Assembly: GCF_023241715.1 (NCBI RefSeq) | Contig: NZ_JALQCW010000037.1 | Coordinates: 1 to 52,489 of the forward strand | Length of the DNA: 52,489 nucleotides | Direction: 5' to 3' | From: Pseudomonas morbosilactucae | Lineage (GTDB): Bacteria; Pseudomonadota; Gammaproteobacteria; Pseudomonadales; Pseudomonadaceae | In this document: piece after piece, positions 1-10,123 of the stretch | How the letters are laid out: each line of letters begins with the position of its first letter | Position numbering within the stretch: position 1 is the first letter of the stretch | Notes under the pieces: model-generated | Database searches by the model: none | What the model saw: the letters and a program-made list of their open reading frames with translations, nothing else | What the model was told of the DNA's origin: nothing | Translations under genes and position numbers: made by a program

Positions 1-2
1 CG

Positions 3-39
3 AAACCCCAATTGCGAAAAGCAGTTGGGGTTTTTGTTT
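3..39 (+). terminator. Rho-independent terminator of an upstream gene
   Basis: An almost perfect stem (AACCCCAATTGC paired with GCAGTTGGGGTT, one G-T wobble) closed by a GAAAA loop runs into TTTTTG. It would end a transcript entering from the left, so recC probably has its own promoter in the 120 bp that follow. I could not assign a convincing -35/-10 pair there. Confidence 0.8.
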
Positions 40-161
40 GTGCGCCGAGAAAAAACTTTTATCCGTTGATGCAACCCTCGCGTTACTGCTTCACGCTGCC
101 AGCACCCAGCCACAGTGCTAAGGTTCGCCCCTAGCTTTTTGCATTTTCCAAGGAAGCCTTT

Positions 162-3100
162 ATGCCGGACACCACGTCCCTCAACGCCGGTTTCATGGTG
201 GTTCACGGTAATCGCCTGGATGAGCTGCGCAGCTGGTGGTCAGCTGGATGCGGCGTTATCCCCTGGCGCCCTTGGAAAATGAAATCGCCCTGGTGCAGAG
301 CAACGGCATCGCCCAGTGGCTGAAACTGGCTTTGGCCGAAGACCCTGAAGATGACGATATGGGCGGTTGCGGTATCGCCGCCGCGATCGACGTGCAATTG
401 CCCGGCAGCTTTATGTGGCAGCTCTATCGCATGGTCTTGGGACGAGATGAAATTCCGCCCAAGTCCCTGCTGGATAAAGCCCCGCTGACTTGGCGCCTGA
501 TGCGCTTGCTCCCTGAACTTATCAACAAGCCGCACTTCGAGCCGTTACAGCGCTTCCTGACCCACGACACCGACCTACGCAAACGCTACCAACTGGCCGA
601 GCGCCTGGCGGATCTGTTCGACCAATATCAGGTCTACCGCGCCGACTGGCTGGAAGACTGGGCCGCTGGCCGGCATCAGCTGCGCAACGTGCGTGGAGAG
701 GCCAAGCCCCTGACCCCGGCCAATGCCTGGCAAGCTGAACTCTGGCGTGCCCTGCTGCTGGATGTGGGGGAGGAAGGCATGGCGCAAAGCCGCGCCGGGG
801 TGCACCAGCGTTTTATCGAGCGGATCAACAGCCTTGAAGTGGCGCCCAAGGAATTACCCTCGCGAGTGATCGTTTTCGGGATTTCTTCGTTGCCCGCCCA
901 AGCCTTGGAAGCCCTGGCTGGTCTGGCCCGTTTTAGCCAAGTCCTGCTCTGCGTGCACAACCCTTGTCGTCACCATTGGGCAGACATCGTCGCCGATAAA
1001 GACCTGCTGCGGCACCAATACAAACGCCAAGCGCGTAAGGCAGGCATGCCTATGGCGCTGGACCCGCAAACCTTACACCAACACGCCCATCCGCTGCTGG
1101 CTGCCTGGGGCAAACAGGGTCGTGACTACATCAATCTGTTGGACAGCTACGACGATCCCAACAGCTATCGTTCGGCCTTCCGTGACGGTCGCATCGACCT
1201 GTTCAGCGACACCCAGCCGCACAGCCTACTCAACCAACTGCAGGATGACATCCTCGAACTGCGCCCCTTGAATGAGACCCGGGAACACTGGCCCGCCGTC
1301 GATCCGCAAGACGATCAGTCGATCCGTTTTCACATTGCCCACAGTGCCCAGCGCGAAGTGGAAATCCTCCACGATCAGTTGCTGGCTCGCTTCAGTGCCG
1401 ACCCTGATCTGCGTCCTCGAGACGTGATCGTCATGGTCCCCGACATCGACAGTTACGCGCCACACATCCGCGCCGTATTCGGCCAGCTGGAACGTGATGA
1501 CCGACGCTTCATCCCCTTCACCCTCACCGACCAGGGCCAACGCGGCCGCGACCCCTTGCTGATCGCCGTGGAGCACTTGCTCAAGCTCCCCGACAGCCGC
1601 TTCCCGGTCAGTGAGATTCTCGATCTGCTGGACGTCCCCGCCTTGCGCGCCCGCTTCGGTGTGGAAGAGGCCGACCTGCCGACCCTGCACCGCTGGATCG
1701 AAGGTGCGGGCATTCGCTGGGGCATGGACGCGCCACAGCGTGCAGCCCTCGGTTTGCCTGAGGAGCTGGAGCAGAACAGCTGGCGTTTCGGCCTGCGGCG
1801 CATGCTCCTGGGATACGCCGTGGGCCGCTCCGACGCCTGCGAAGGGATTGAGCCCTACGACGAAATCGGGGGCCTGGACGCGGCTTTGATCGGCCCGTTG
1901 GTGGCCCTGCTCGACGCCTTGCAGATCGCCTATCAGCAACTCACCCAGCCCGCCAAACCGGTTGAATGGGGTGCGCGCCTGCAGCGCCTGATGCAGTTGT
2001 TCTTCCTGGCCAGCACCGAGCACGACGACTACCTGCTTGGCCAACTGGAAGACCTGCGAGAAACCTGGCTGGAGACCTGCGAATCCGTCGGCCTGCAGGA
2101 TGCGCTACCACTGACCGTGGTCCGCGAAGCCTGGCTCGCCGGCCTTGACCAAGGGCGCTTGTCGCAACGCTTCCTGGCCGGCGCGGTGAACTTCTGCACC
2201 CTGATGCCGATGCGTGCCATTCCCTTCAAGCTGGTCTGCCTGTTGGGCATGAACGACGGCGATTACCCCCGCGCCCAACCGCCCCTGGATTTCGACCTGA
2301 TGGGCAGCGACTACCGACCCGGTGACCGCTCCCGGCGTGAAGACGACCGCTACCTCTTGCTGGAGGCGCTGTTGTCTGCGCGAGATCAGCTTTACGTCAG
2401 TTGGGTCGGTCGTAGCATCCGCGACAACAGCGAACGCCCTGCGTCGGTATTGATTGGCCAGCTACGCGACCATTTGGCCAGCGGCTGGGCCCTGGGCGAC
2501 CCGGAGCATTCGCTGCTTGAAGCCTTGACCCAGGAGCACCCGCTGCAACCCTTCAGTGCCCGCTACTTCCACGACGGCGACACGCTCTTCAGCTACGCCC
2601 GGGAATGGCAGTTGCTGCATCAGGATCAACCCGAACAGGGTGCGGTGGAACTGTTGCCGCCTTACCTCCAGGAAGAGCCCTTGAGCCTGGCCCAGTTGCA
2701 GGATTTCTTACGCAACCCTGTGCGGCATTTCTTCAGTCAGCGTCTGAAAGTGTTTTTCGAGGCCCTGGAAGCGCCCCTGGCCGATGAGGAGCCTTTTGTC
2801 CTCGACGCCCTGCAACGCTATAGCCTCAGCGACAGTTTGCTGGAGGCCGCACTGAACAGCGGTGACCCCGAGCACGCCCTGCAAGCCCAAGCACAACGCC
2901 TGCAAGCCAGCGGTCTGCTGCCCATGGCCGGTTTTGGCGAATGCCTGCAACGGGAGTTGATCGAGCCACTGCCTGACCTGTTGCAACGTTATCAACAGCT
3001 GTTGAGCCTGTGGCCCACGCCCCTGACCAGCGCCTCACCCATCAGCCTCGAACTGGGCGGTGTGTTGCTGGAAGGTTGGTTGAGTGGCCTGCATCAGCGC

Positions 3101-3610
3101 AGCGACGGCGGGCTGTTGTCGATCACCGCCATTCCCAACAGCATCGGTTCGATCAAAAGCCGCAAATGGCACCGCCTGACCCGGGCCTGGGTCGAGCACC
3201 TGGCCGCCTGCGCCAGCGGTTATTCGTTGACCACCGCCCTGGTGGCCAGTGACGACAGCCTGCTGCTGGCCCCCCTTGAGCGCCAGGCGGCCCTGGACTG
3301 CCTCGGCGAGTTGTTGCTGGCTTGGCAAGCCGGTATGTGCCGGCCATTGCCGGTGGCTGTGAAAACCGCTTTTGCCTGGCTGGCCCAGAGCGATCCGGAC
3401 AAAGCCGAGGCCGCCGCACGCAAAGCCTATGAAGGCGATGGCGTGACCAGCGACGGCGAGCGTCGGGAAAGCCCAGCCCTGGCGCGACAATATGCCGATT
3501 ACAACGCCTTGATTGCCGATGAAACCTTCGGTGGTTGGGCCGAAACCCTTTACCGTCCGCTGCTACAAGCACCTTGGCGCTCGGCGCTCAGCGAGGAGGC
3601 CGGATCATGA
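162..3610 (+). pseudogene. recC: RecBCD subunit RecC, frameshifted near codon 24
   Basis: RecC is the Chi-recognition scaffold of the RecBCD helicase-nuclease that processes double-strand breaks. The natural start is ATG 162, behind a strong AAGGAAG at 150-156, and it opens with MPDTTSLNAGFMVVHGNRLD, typical of pseudomonad RecC. After the codon at 231-233 this frame fails. The family sequence (VVSWMRRYPLAPLENE) continues from 236 in the -1 frame, unbroken to TGA 3608-3610. Adding one C at 233/234 (AGCTG to AGCCTG) joins the frames into about 1149 residues, normal for RecC. GTG 236 could serve as a start (1124 aa), but it lacks a ribosome site and would drop the conserved N-terminus. The stop overlaps recB by ATGA. 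A sequencing error or a true mutation are both possible. Confidence 0.88.
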
Positions 3611-6600
3611 CCGCCCCACAACGGCCCCTGGCCCTGGCGTTCCCACTGCGTGGCAGCCAACTGATCGAGGCCAGTGCCGGCACCGGCAAGACCTTCACCA
3701 TCTCGGCCCTGTACCTGCGCCTGGTGCTTGGCCATGGCGGCGAAGCGGCAGGCTTTACGCGGGAGTTGCTGCCCCCACAGATTTTGGTGGTGACCTTTAC
3801 CGATGCCGCCACCAAGGAGCTGCGCGAACGAATTCGTACGCGCCTGGCCGAAGCCGCAAGATTCTTTCGCGATGAGCTGGAGGCGCCCGACAGCCTGATC
3901 GCCGAGCTGCGGCAGCAGTTCAGCCCCGAGCAATGGGCCGCCTGTGCCAACCGCCTGGATATCGCCGCCCAATGGATGGACGAGGCCGCGGTTTCGACCA
4001 TCCACAGTTGGTGCCAGCGCATGCTTCGTGAGCACGCCTTCGACAGCGGCAGCCTGTTCACCCAGACCCTGGAAACCGACCACAGCGACCTGCTGGGCGA
4101 AGTGCTGCGCGATTACTGGCGGCTGTTCTGCTACCCGATGCAAGGCGATGCGCTGAACTGGGTGCGGGCCAATTGGGGCGGACCTGCAGCGTTGTTGCCG
4201 CGGGTCCGGGCCTTGTTCGGTGGCGAGCGGCGCGAGGCGCAAAGCCTGACACCCAGCGAGCTTATCGAGGCCAGCCTGCAAGAGCGTCGCGAAGCCCTGG
4301 TGGCAATCAAGGCGCCTTGGCGGCAATGGGCCGGAGAGTTGCGGGATATCTGCCTGCAAGGCGTAGCCAGCAAAACCGTGGACGGTCGCAAGATGCAGGC
4401 CCGTTACTTCGAGCCCTGGTTCGAGAAGATCAGCGCCTGGGCCGAGGACGAGTCCGCCGAGCAACTGGACATCGGCACCGGCTTCAGCCGCTTGACCCCT
4501 GACGGCATGAGCGAGGCCTGGAAAGGCCAAGCCCCAAGCCACCCCGGCATCGACGCCATGCCCGGCCTCAAGGCCGCCCTCGACGCGCTGCCGAGCCCCG
4601 ATGCGGCGGTGTTGCAACATGCCGCTCAGTGGGTCGGTGCACGTTTTGAGGAAGAGAAGCGCCGGCGCGCCGAGATGGGCTTCGACGACATGCTGCTGCG
4701 CCTCGACGCGGCCTTGCAGGCGGAGTCCGGCGAGCGCCTGGCGGAGCTGATTCGCGATCAGTTCCCGGTGGCCCTGATCGACGAGTTCCAGGACACCGAC
4801 CCGGTGCAGTACCGGATCTTCGAAAGCATCTACCGCATCGAAGACAACAACCCGGACACCGGCCTGTTTCTGATCGGCGACCCCAAGCAGGCGATCTACG
4901 CCTTCCGTGGCGCCGACATCTACACCTACCTGCGGGCGCGCCAGGCCACCAGCGGCCGCCTGCACACCCTGGGCACCAACTTCCGTTCCAGCCACGCCAT
5001 GGTCAGTGCAGTGAACCATGTGTTCCAGCGCGCCGAGGCTCGGGAGCAGGGCCGAGGTGCCTTTCTGTTTCGTGAGGCCGGTGACAACCCGGTGCCGTTC
5101 CTGCCGGTGGCGTCCCAAGGGCGCAAGGAGCACTTGCAGGTTGACGGCCTGACGCTGCCGGCCCTGAACATCTGGCACCTGGAAACCGAGCAGCCCTTGT
5201 CGGGGGCCCAGTATCGCCAGCAATTGGCGGCGGCCTGCGCCAGTGAAATTGTCGAGTTGCTCAATGGCGGCCAACAGCAGCGCAGCGGTTTTGTACGTGA
5301 CGATCAGCCCCTCAGGGGCTTGTTGCCGGCGGACATCGCCATCCTCGTACGCGACGGCAAAGAGGCTCAGGCGGTGCGTGGCGAACTGGCGGCGCGCGGG
5401 GTGCGCAGCGTCTATCTGTCGGACAAGGATTCGGTGTTCGCCGCCCAGGAAGCCCGGGACCTGTTGGTCTGGCTCAAGGCCTGTGCCGAGCCGGATGTGG
5501 AGCGCCCGCTGCGGGCGGCCCTGGCGTCGTTGACCCTGAACCTGTCGCTGACGGAACTGGAGCGCCTGAACCAGGACGAACTGGCCTGGGAAGCGCGGGT
5601 CATGCAGTTCCGCGGTTATCGCGGAATCTGGCGCAGCCAGGGTGTGCTGCCGATGCTGCGGCGCTTGCTGCATGACTTCCAGTTGCCCCAGGCCCTGGTG
5701 CAGCGCAGCGATGGCGAGCGGGTCCTGACCAACCTCTTGCACCTGTGCGAATTGCTGCAGCAGGCTGCCGCCGAACTGGACGGCGAGCAAGCCCTGATCC
5801 GTCACCTGAGCGAGCACCTGGCCTTGTCCGGGCAAGCCGGTGAAGAGCAGATCCTGCGCCTGGAAAGTGACGAGCAACTGGTCAAGGTGGTGACCATCCA
5901 CAAGTCCAAGGGCCTGGAATACCCACTGGTGTTCCTGCCTTTCATCTGTTCGGCCAAACCCGTAGACGGTAGCCGGCTGCCCTTGCATTACCACGATAGC
6001 AGCGGCAAGGCCCAAGTGACCTTGCGGCCCACCCCCGAATTGATCGCCCAGGCTGACGATGAGCGCCTGGCCGAAGACCTGCGCCTGCTCTATGTGGCCC
6101 TGACCCGGGCCCAGCATGCCTGCTGGCTGGGCGTCAGTGATCTCAAGCGCGGCAACCACAACAGCTCCGTGTTGCATCGCTCAGCCCTGGGTTACCTACT
6201 GGGCGGCGGTGCATCACTGGGCGAGTCCGCCGGGTTGCGCAGTTGGTTGCGGGACCTGCAACAGGATTGTGCTGCCCTCAGCGTCGAGCCGCTGCCCCTG
6301 GCTGGCGACACCCGCTTCCAGCCCCCACGCAACAAGGCGACCTTGCTGGCCCCGCTGATCCCTCAACGACGGGCGGCGGAGAACTGGTGGATCGCGTCTT
6401 ACAGCGCCCTGCGCATCAGCGACAGCCTGGGTGCCGGCAGCGAAGCCCCGGAAAACCCCCAGGCGCAAAAACTCTTCGATGACGAACGCCTGGACCCGGA
6501 TGCGCCGCGAGAAGTGTTGGCCAGCGGCGGCGATATCCACCGCTTCCCCCGGGGCCCGAACCCGGGGACCTTTCTCCATGGGCTGTTGGAGTGGGCCGGA

Positions 6601-7296
6601 GAAGAAGGCTTCAGCGCTACGCCTGAGGCCATCGAAGACGCCATCGCCCGGCGTTGCAACCGACGTGGCTGGGAAGGCTGGATCGGCACCCTGAGCGCTT
6701 GGCTGCAACCGCTGTTGCAGACCCCGTTGGCCCTCGGTGCCGGGCAGGCGCCAGTGGTGTTGTCCGGGTTGACGCAGTATCGGGTGGAGATGGAGTTCTG
6801 GTTCGCCAGCCACAAGGTCGATGTGCTCAAGCTCGATGAGCTGGTGCGCCAGCACACCCACCACGGCGTGCCTCGGGTGACTGCCGAGCCGGTGTTGCTC
6901 AATGGCATGTTCAAGGGGTTTATCGACCTGACCTTCGAGCACCAGGGGCGCTATTACGTGGCCGACTACAAATCCAACTGGCTGGGCGTGGACGACGCCG
7001 CCTACACCGAGCAGGCCATGGAACAATCGATCCTCGACAACCGTTACGACCTGCAATACGTGCTCTACCTGCTGGCCTTGCATCGCCAACTCAAGGCGCG
7101 CCTGGCGGACTATGATTACGACCGGCACATAGGGGGCGCCCTGTACCTGTTCCTGCGGGGCACCTGTGCCCCTAGCCAGGGCGTGTTCTTCGCCCGGCCT
7201 TCCCGAGACCTGATCGAGCGCCTGGATCGCCTGTTCCAGGGCAAGCCGGACCTGCCCAAAGCCGAGCCCGCCTGGGAACAGGGAGTGTTGTTATGA
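3607..7296 (+). CDS. recB: RecBCD subunit RecB (helicase-nuclease)
   Basis: RecB is the 3'-5' helicase and the only nuclease of RecBCD; it also loads RecA. The 1229-residue product carries the UvrD-type Walker A (ASAGTGKTFT, near residue 20), the Walker B/DExx motif LIDEFQDTDP near 395, the GDPKQAIYAFRGAD motif, the VVTIHKSKGLEYPLVF motif and LLYVALTRAQ. The C-terminal nuclease motif GFIDLTF...YYVADYKSNWLG supplies the expected D...D-x-K metal-binding residues. The start at ATG 3607 is set by the ATGA overlap with recC, and the 3' end overlaps recD in the same way, so the three are translationally coupled. The gene looks intact. If recC is truly broken, RecB would have no functional complex. 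Confidence 0.97.
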   Translation: MTAPQRPLALAFPLRGSQLIEASAGTGKTFTISALYLRLVLGHGGEAAGFTRELLPPQILVVTFTDAATKELRERIRTRLAEAARFFRDELEAPDSLIAELRQQFSPEQWAACANRLDIAAQWMDEAAVSTIHSWCQRMLREHAFDSGSLFTQTLETDHSDLLGEVLRDYWRLFCYPMQGDALNWVRANWGGPAALLPRVRALFGGERREAQSLTPSELIEASLQERREALVAIKAPWRQWAGELRDICLQGVASKTVDGRKMQARYFEPWFEKISAWAEDESAEQLDIGTGFSRLTPDGMSEAWKGQAPSHPGIDAMPGLKAALDALPSPDAAVLQHAAQWVGARFEEEKRRRAEMGFDDMLLRLDAALQAESGERLAELIRDQFPVALIDEFQDTDPVQYRIFESIYRIEDNNPDTGLFLIGDPKQAIYAFRGADIYTYLRARQATSGRLHTLGTNFRSSHAMVSAVNHVFQRAEAREQGRGAFLFREAGDNPVPFLPVASQGRKEHLQVDGLTLPALNIWHLETEQPLSGAQYRQQLAAACASEIVELLNGGQQQRSGFVRDDQPLRGLLPADIAILVRDGKEAQAVRGELAARGVRSVYLSDKDSVFAAQEARDLLVWLKACAEPDVERPLRAALASLTLNLSLTELERLNQDELAWEARVMQFRGYRGIWRSQGVLPMLRRLLHDFQLPQALVQRSDGERVLTNLLHLCELLQQAAAELDGEQALIRHLSEHLALSGQAGEEQILRLESDEQLVKVVTIHKSKGLEYPLVFLPFICSAKPVDGSRLPLHYHDSSGKAQVTLRPTPELIAQADDERLAEDLRLLYVALTRAQHACWLGVSDLKRGNHNSSVLHRSALGYLLGGGASLGESAGLRSWLRDLQQDCAALSVEPLPLAGDTRFQPPRNKATLLAPLIPQRRAAENWWIASYSALRISDSLGAGSEAPENPQAQKLFDDERLDPDAPREVLASGGDIHRFPRGPNPGTFLHGLLEWAGEEGFSATPEAIEDAIARRCNRRGWEGWIGTLSAWLQPLLQTPLALGAGQAPVVLSGLTQYRVEMEFWFASHKVDVLKLDELVRQHTHHGVPRVTAEPVLLNGMFKGFIDLTFEHQGRYYVADYKSNWLGVDDAAYTEQAMEQSILDNRYDLQYVLYLLALHRQLKARLADYDYDRHIGGALYLFLRGTCAPSQGVFFARPSRDLIERLDRLFQGKPDLPKAEPAWEQGVLL

Positions 7297-9368
7297 CCGA
7301 AGACCTGTTTGCGCCCACGGACGATTTGGCGCCGTCCACTCTGGCGCCACTGACCCGGGCCGAAGACCTGCTGCAACTGTTGGACCTGTGGGTCGAACGC
7401 GGCTGGTTGCGCGCCCTGGACAAGGCTTTTGTCGGCTTCCTCTACGAGCTGGATCCCCGCGGCGACTCCCTGGTGCTGATGGCGGCCGCGTTGACCAGTC
7501 ATCAGTTGGGCCACGGCCATGTTTGCCTGGACCTGTTCGAGACCCTCAAAGAACCGGATTTCGCCCTGTCCCTGCCGCCTGAAGGTGACTCCCAGAGCGG
7601 TGTGATCCTCCTGCCTTCGCAAGTCCTGGTGGCCCTGGACGGTGCCCATTGGTGCAAGACCCTGGCCGCCAGCCGCTTGGTGGCGCTGGCCGCCGATCAC
7701 AGCGAAGAGGCCGGGCAGCGGCCGTTGGTGTTGTCCGGCAAGCGGCTGTACCTGCGCCGCTATTGGGCCTACGAGCGGCGCATCGACAATGCCCTGCGCC
7801 AACGCCTGGCCCAGCAGGAAGCCACCCCCGATGACCTGTCGCGCCGCCTCACCGAACTGTTCGGTGCGGCCAAGCCTTCCGGGCCCATCGACTGGCAGAA
7901 GCTCGCCTGCGCCCTGGCCACCCGGGGCGCCTTCAGCATCATCACCGGCGGCCCTGGCACCGGTAAAACCACCACCGTGGTGCGCCTGTTGGCCTTGCTC
8001 CAGGCGCCGGCGGTGGAGCAGCGCAAACCCTTGCGTATCCGTCTGGCGGCCCCCACCGGCAAGGCGGCGGCGCGGCTCACCGAGTCCATCAGCCTGCAGG
8101 TGCGCTCCCTGGCGGTGGCGGATGAGGTGCGAGAGAAAATCCCCAGCGACGTGACCACCGTGCACCGCTTGCTGGGCAATCGCCCGGGCACCCGGCACTT
8201 CCGCCACCACGCCGGCAATCGCCTGCCCCTGGATGTGCTGGTGGTGGACGAAGCCTCGATGATCGACCTGGAAATGATGGCCAACCTGCTGGACGCGCTG
8301 CCGTTGCATGCGCGCCTGGTGCTCTTGGGGGACAAGGACCAGTTGGCCTCGGTGGAGGCCGGTGCGGTGCTGGGCGATTTGTGCCGGGATGCCGAAGGCG
8401 GCTGGTACAGCCCCGAGACGCGGCAATGGCTGGAAGCCCTGAGTGGCGAAGACCTGGCCGGCAGTGGCTTGCAGGAAGACCGCGAGCACAGTCACCCCTT
8501 GGCCCAACAGGTGGTGATGCTGCGCCATTCCCGACGTTTTGGCGAAGGCAGCGGCATTGGCCAACTGGCCCGTTGGGTCAACCAGCAGCAGGCGGAGGAG
8601 GCCCGTCGCCTGCTGGCTGCCCGCAGCCACGCCGACCTCTATTGCCTGAGCCTCAAGGGTGAGCAGGACCGCGCCCTTGAGCGCCTGCTGCTGGAGGGGC
8701 ATGGCGATGGGCCGCAAGGTTACCGGCATTACTTGAGCTTGCTGCGCACGGAGCGCCCGCCAAGCGAGGCCAGCCTTGAAGACCCGCGCTGGACCCAATG
8801 GGCGCGCAAGGTATTGCAGGCATTCGACCAGTTCCAGTTGCTCTGTGCGGTGCGCAAAGGCCCTTGGGGCGTGGAGGGTTTGAACCAGCGAGTGACCCAG
8901 GCGCTGTTCAAGGCGCGGCTGATCGACAGCGACCAGCAATGGTACGAAGGGCGCCCGGTGCTGATGACCCGCAACGACTACGGCCTGGGCCTGATGAACG
9001 GCGACATCGGCATCGCCCTGCGCCTGCCCGAGCAGGAGGGTGCCGAACCCGGACGTCGGGTACTGCGCGTGGCTTTCCCGCGTAACGACGGCCAGGGCGG
9101 CGTGCGTTTTGTGCTGCCGAGCCGGCTCAACGATGTGGAAACCGTGTACGCCATGACCGTGCACAAATCCCAGGGTTCGGAGTTCACCCACACCGCGTTG
9201 ATCCTGCCGGACGCCTTGAACCCGGTGCTGACCAAGGAGCTGATCTACACCGGCATCACTCGGGCCAAGGATTGGTTCAGCCTGATCGAGCCCCGCGCCG
9301 GGGTCTTTGAAGAGGCCGTGCGGCGCAAGGTCAAGCGCCTCAGCGGGCTGATGCTGGAACTCGGCTGA
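7293..9368 (+). CDS. recD: RecBCD subunit RecD (5'-3' helicase)
   Basis: RecD is the fast 5'-3' SF1B helicase of RecBCD and also restrains RecA loading before Chi. The 691-residue protein has Walker A GGPGTGKTTTVVRLL (near residue 220), Walker B VLVVDEASMIDLEMM, the motif LLGDKDQLASVEAGAV and the C-terminal motif AMTVHKSQGSEFTH. The start ATG 7293 overlaps the recB stop (ATGA). The gene ends only 7 bp before the convergent ABC ATPase gene, with no obvious hairpin between them, so read-through antisense to the transporter operon is possible. Confidence 0.96.
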   Translation: MTEDLFAPTDDLAPSTLAPLTRAEDLLQLLDLWVERGWLRALDKAFVGFLYELDPRGDSLVLMAAALTSHQLGHGHVCLDLFETLKEPDFALSLPPEGDSQSGVILLPSQVLVALDGAHWCKTLAASRLVALAADHSEEAGQRPLVLSGKRLYLRRYWAYERRIDNALRQRLAQQEATPDDLSRRLTELFGAAKPSGPIDWQKLACALATRGAFSIITGGPGTGKTTTVVRLLALLQAPAVEQRKPLRIRLAAPTGKAAARLTESISLQVRSLAVADEVREKIPSDVTTVHRLLGNRPGTRHFRHHAGNRLPLDVLVVDEASMIDLEMMANLLDALPLHARLVLLGDKDQLASVEAGAVLGDLCRDAEGGWYSPETRQWLEALSGEDLAGSGLQEDREHSHPLAQQVVMLRHSRRFGEGSGIGQLARWVNQQQAEEARRLLAARSHADLYCLSLKGEQDRALERLLLEGHGDGPQGYRHYLSLLRTERPPSEASLEDPRWTQWARKVLQAFDQFQLLCAVRKGPWGVEGLNQRVTQALFKARLIDSDQQWYEGRPVLMTRNDYGLGLMNGDIGIALRLPEQEGAEPGRRVLRVAFPRNDGQGGVRFVLPSRLNDVETVYAMTVHKSQGSEFTHTALILPDALNPVLTKELIYTGITRAKDWFSLIEPRAGVFEEAVRRKVKRLSGLMLELG

Positions 9369-9375
9369 GGCCGGC

Positions 9376-10095
9376 CTAGAGCACCGCCGCCTGGGAGGCC
9401 TGGGCCGGCGCTTGCAGCCCCATAAAGCGCCGCACCCGTTCGCCGTCCGCGTCTTCGCGGATGGCCCGGGGGCTGGCGTCGAGTTGGACATGGCCGTTTT
9501 CCATGAAGATCACCCGGTCGGAAATCGACATCGCGAAGTCCATCTCGTGGGTGACGATCAGCAGGGTCATGCCTTCCCGGGCCAGGTCGCGAATCACATT
9601 CAGCACATCCCCCACCAGCTCCGGGTCCAGGGCTGAGGTGGGCTCGTCGAACAGCATGATCGCCGGTTCCATGGCCAGGGCTCGGGCGATGGCCACCCGT
9701 TGCTGCTGGCCGCCCGACAATTGGTGCGGGTACTTGTGGGCGTGGGCCAGCAAGCCGACCTTGTCCAGCAGCCCATAGGCGTGTTGTTCGCTCAGCGAGC
9801 GCTTGGTGCCGTGGTAGCGCGGCGCCAGGGTGACGTTGTCGAGAATGCTGCGATGGGGGAACAGGTTGAAGTTCTGGAACACCATGCCGATCTGGCGCAC
9901 GCCGTCGCGCACCTGAGCGCTGTTGAGGTTGTCACCGGCGCTGATGAAGCTGTTGCCGAACAGCACGATCTCGCCCTGATCGATGCGCTCCAGGCCGTTG
10001 ATGGTGCGGATCAGCGAGGTCTTGCCGGACCCCGAGGGGCCGATGATGGAAATCACCTGGCCACTGTTGACGCTCAGGTCGATGCCCTTGAGCAC
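9376..10095 (-). CDS. Polar amino acid ABC transporter, ATP-binding protein
   Basis: This is the ATPase of a polar amino-acid importer (GlnQ/HisP class). From the GTG start at 10095 it is 239 residues: Walker A GPSGSGKT (19-26), signature LSGGQQQR (126-133), Walker B IMLFDEPTSALD (146-157) and switch His in VTHEMDF. The start is a puzzle. The frame stays open upstream and codes LQLRNLHKCYGDHQ, which is the normal beginning of this family (including the A-loop Tyr), yet no ATG, GTG or TTG lies there; the first candidate is CTG 10137. The true protein is therefore probably longer, using a CTG start or translational coupling to the overlapping permease gene, or a base change has removed its start. 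Last gene of a five-gene minus-strand operon. Confidence 0.9.
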   Translation of the reverse strand: MLKGIDLSVNSGQVISIIGPSGSGKTSLIRTINGLERIDQGEIVLFGNSFISAGDNLNSAQVRDGVRQIGMVFQNFNLFPHRSILDNVTLAPRYHGTKRSLSEQHAYGLLDKVGLLAHAHKYPHQLSGGQQQRVAIARALAMEPAIMLFDEPTSALDPELVGDVLNVIRDLAREGMTLLIVTHEMDFAMSISDRVIFMENGHVQLDASPRAIREDADGERVRRFMGLQAPAQASQAAVL

Positions 10096-10123
10096 CTGAT
10101 GATCGCCATAGCACTTGTGCAGG

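Noticed and set aside
3550..6177. 875-codon open frame antisense to recB
   Set aside because: Shadow of high-GC codon use; low-complexity Gln/Gly/His-rich translation with no family motifs, while recB is clear on the other strand.
7116..9491. 791-codon open frame antisense to recD
   Set aside because: Same artefact; recD motifs are intact on the plus strand.
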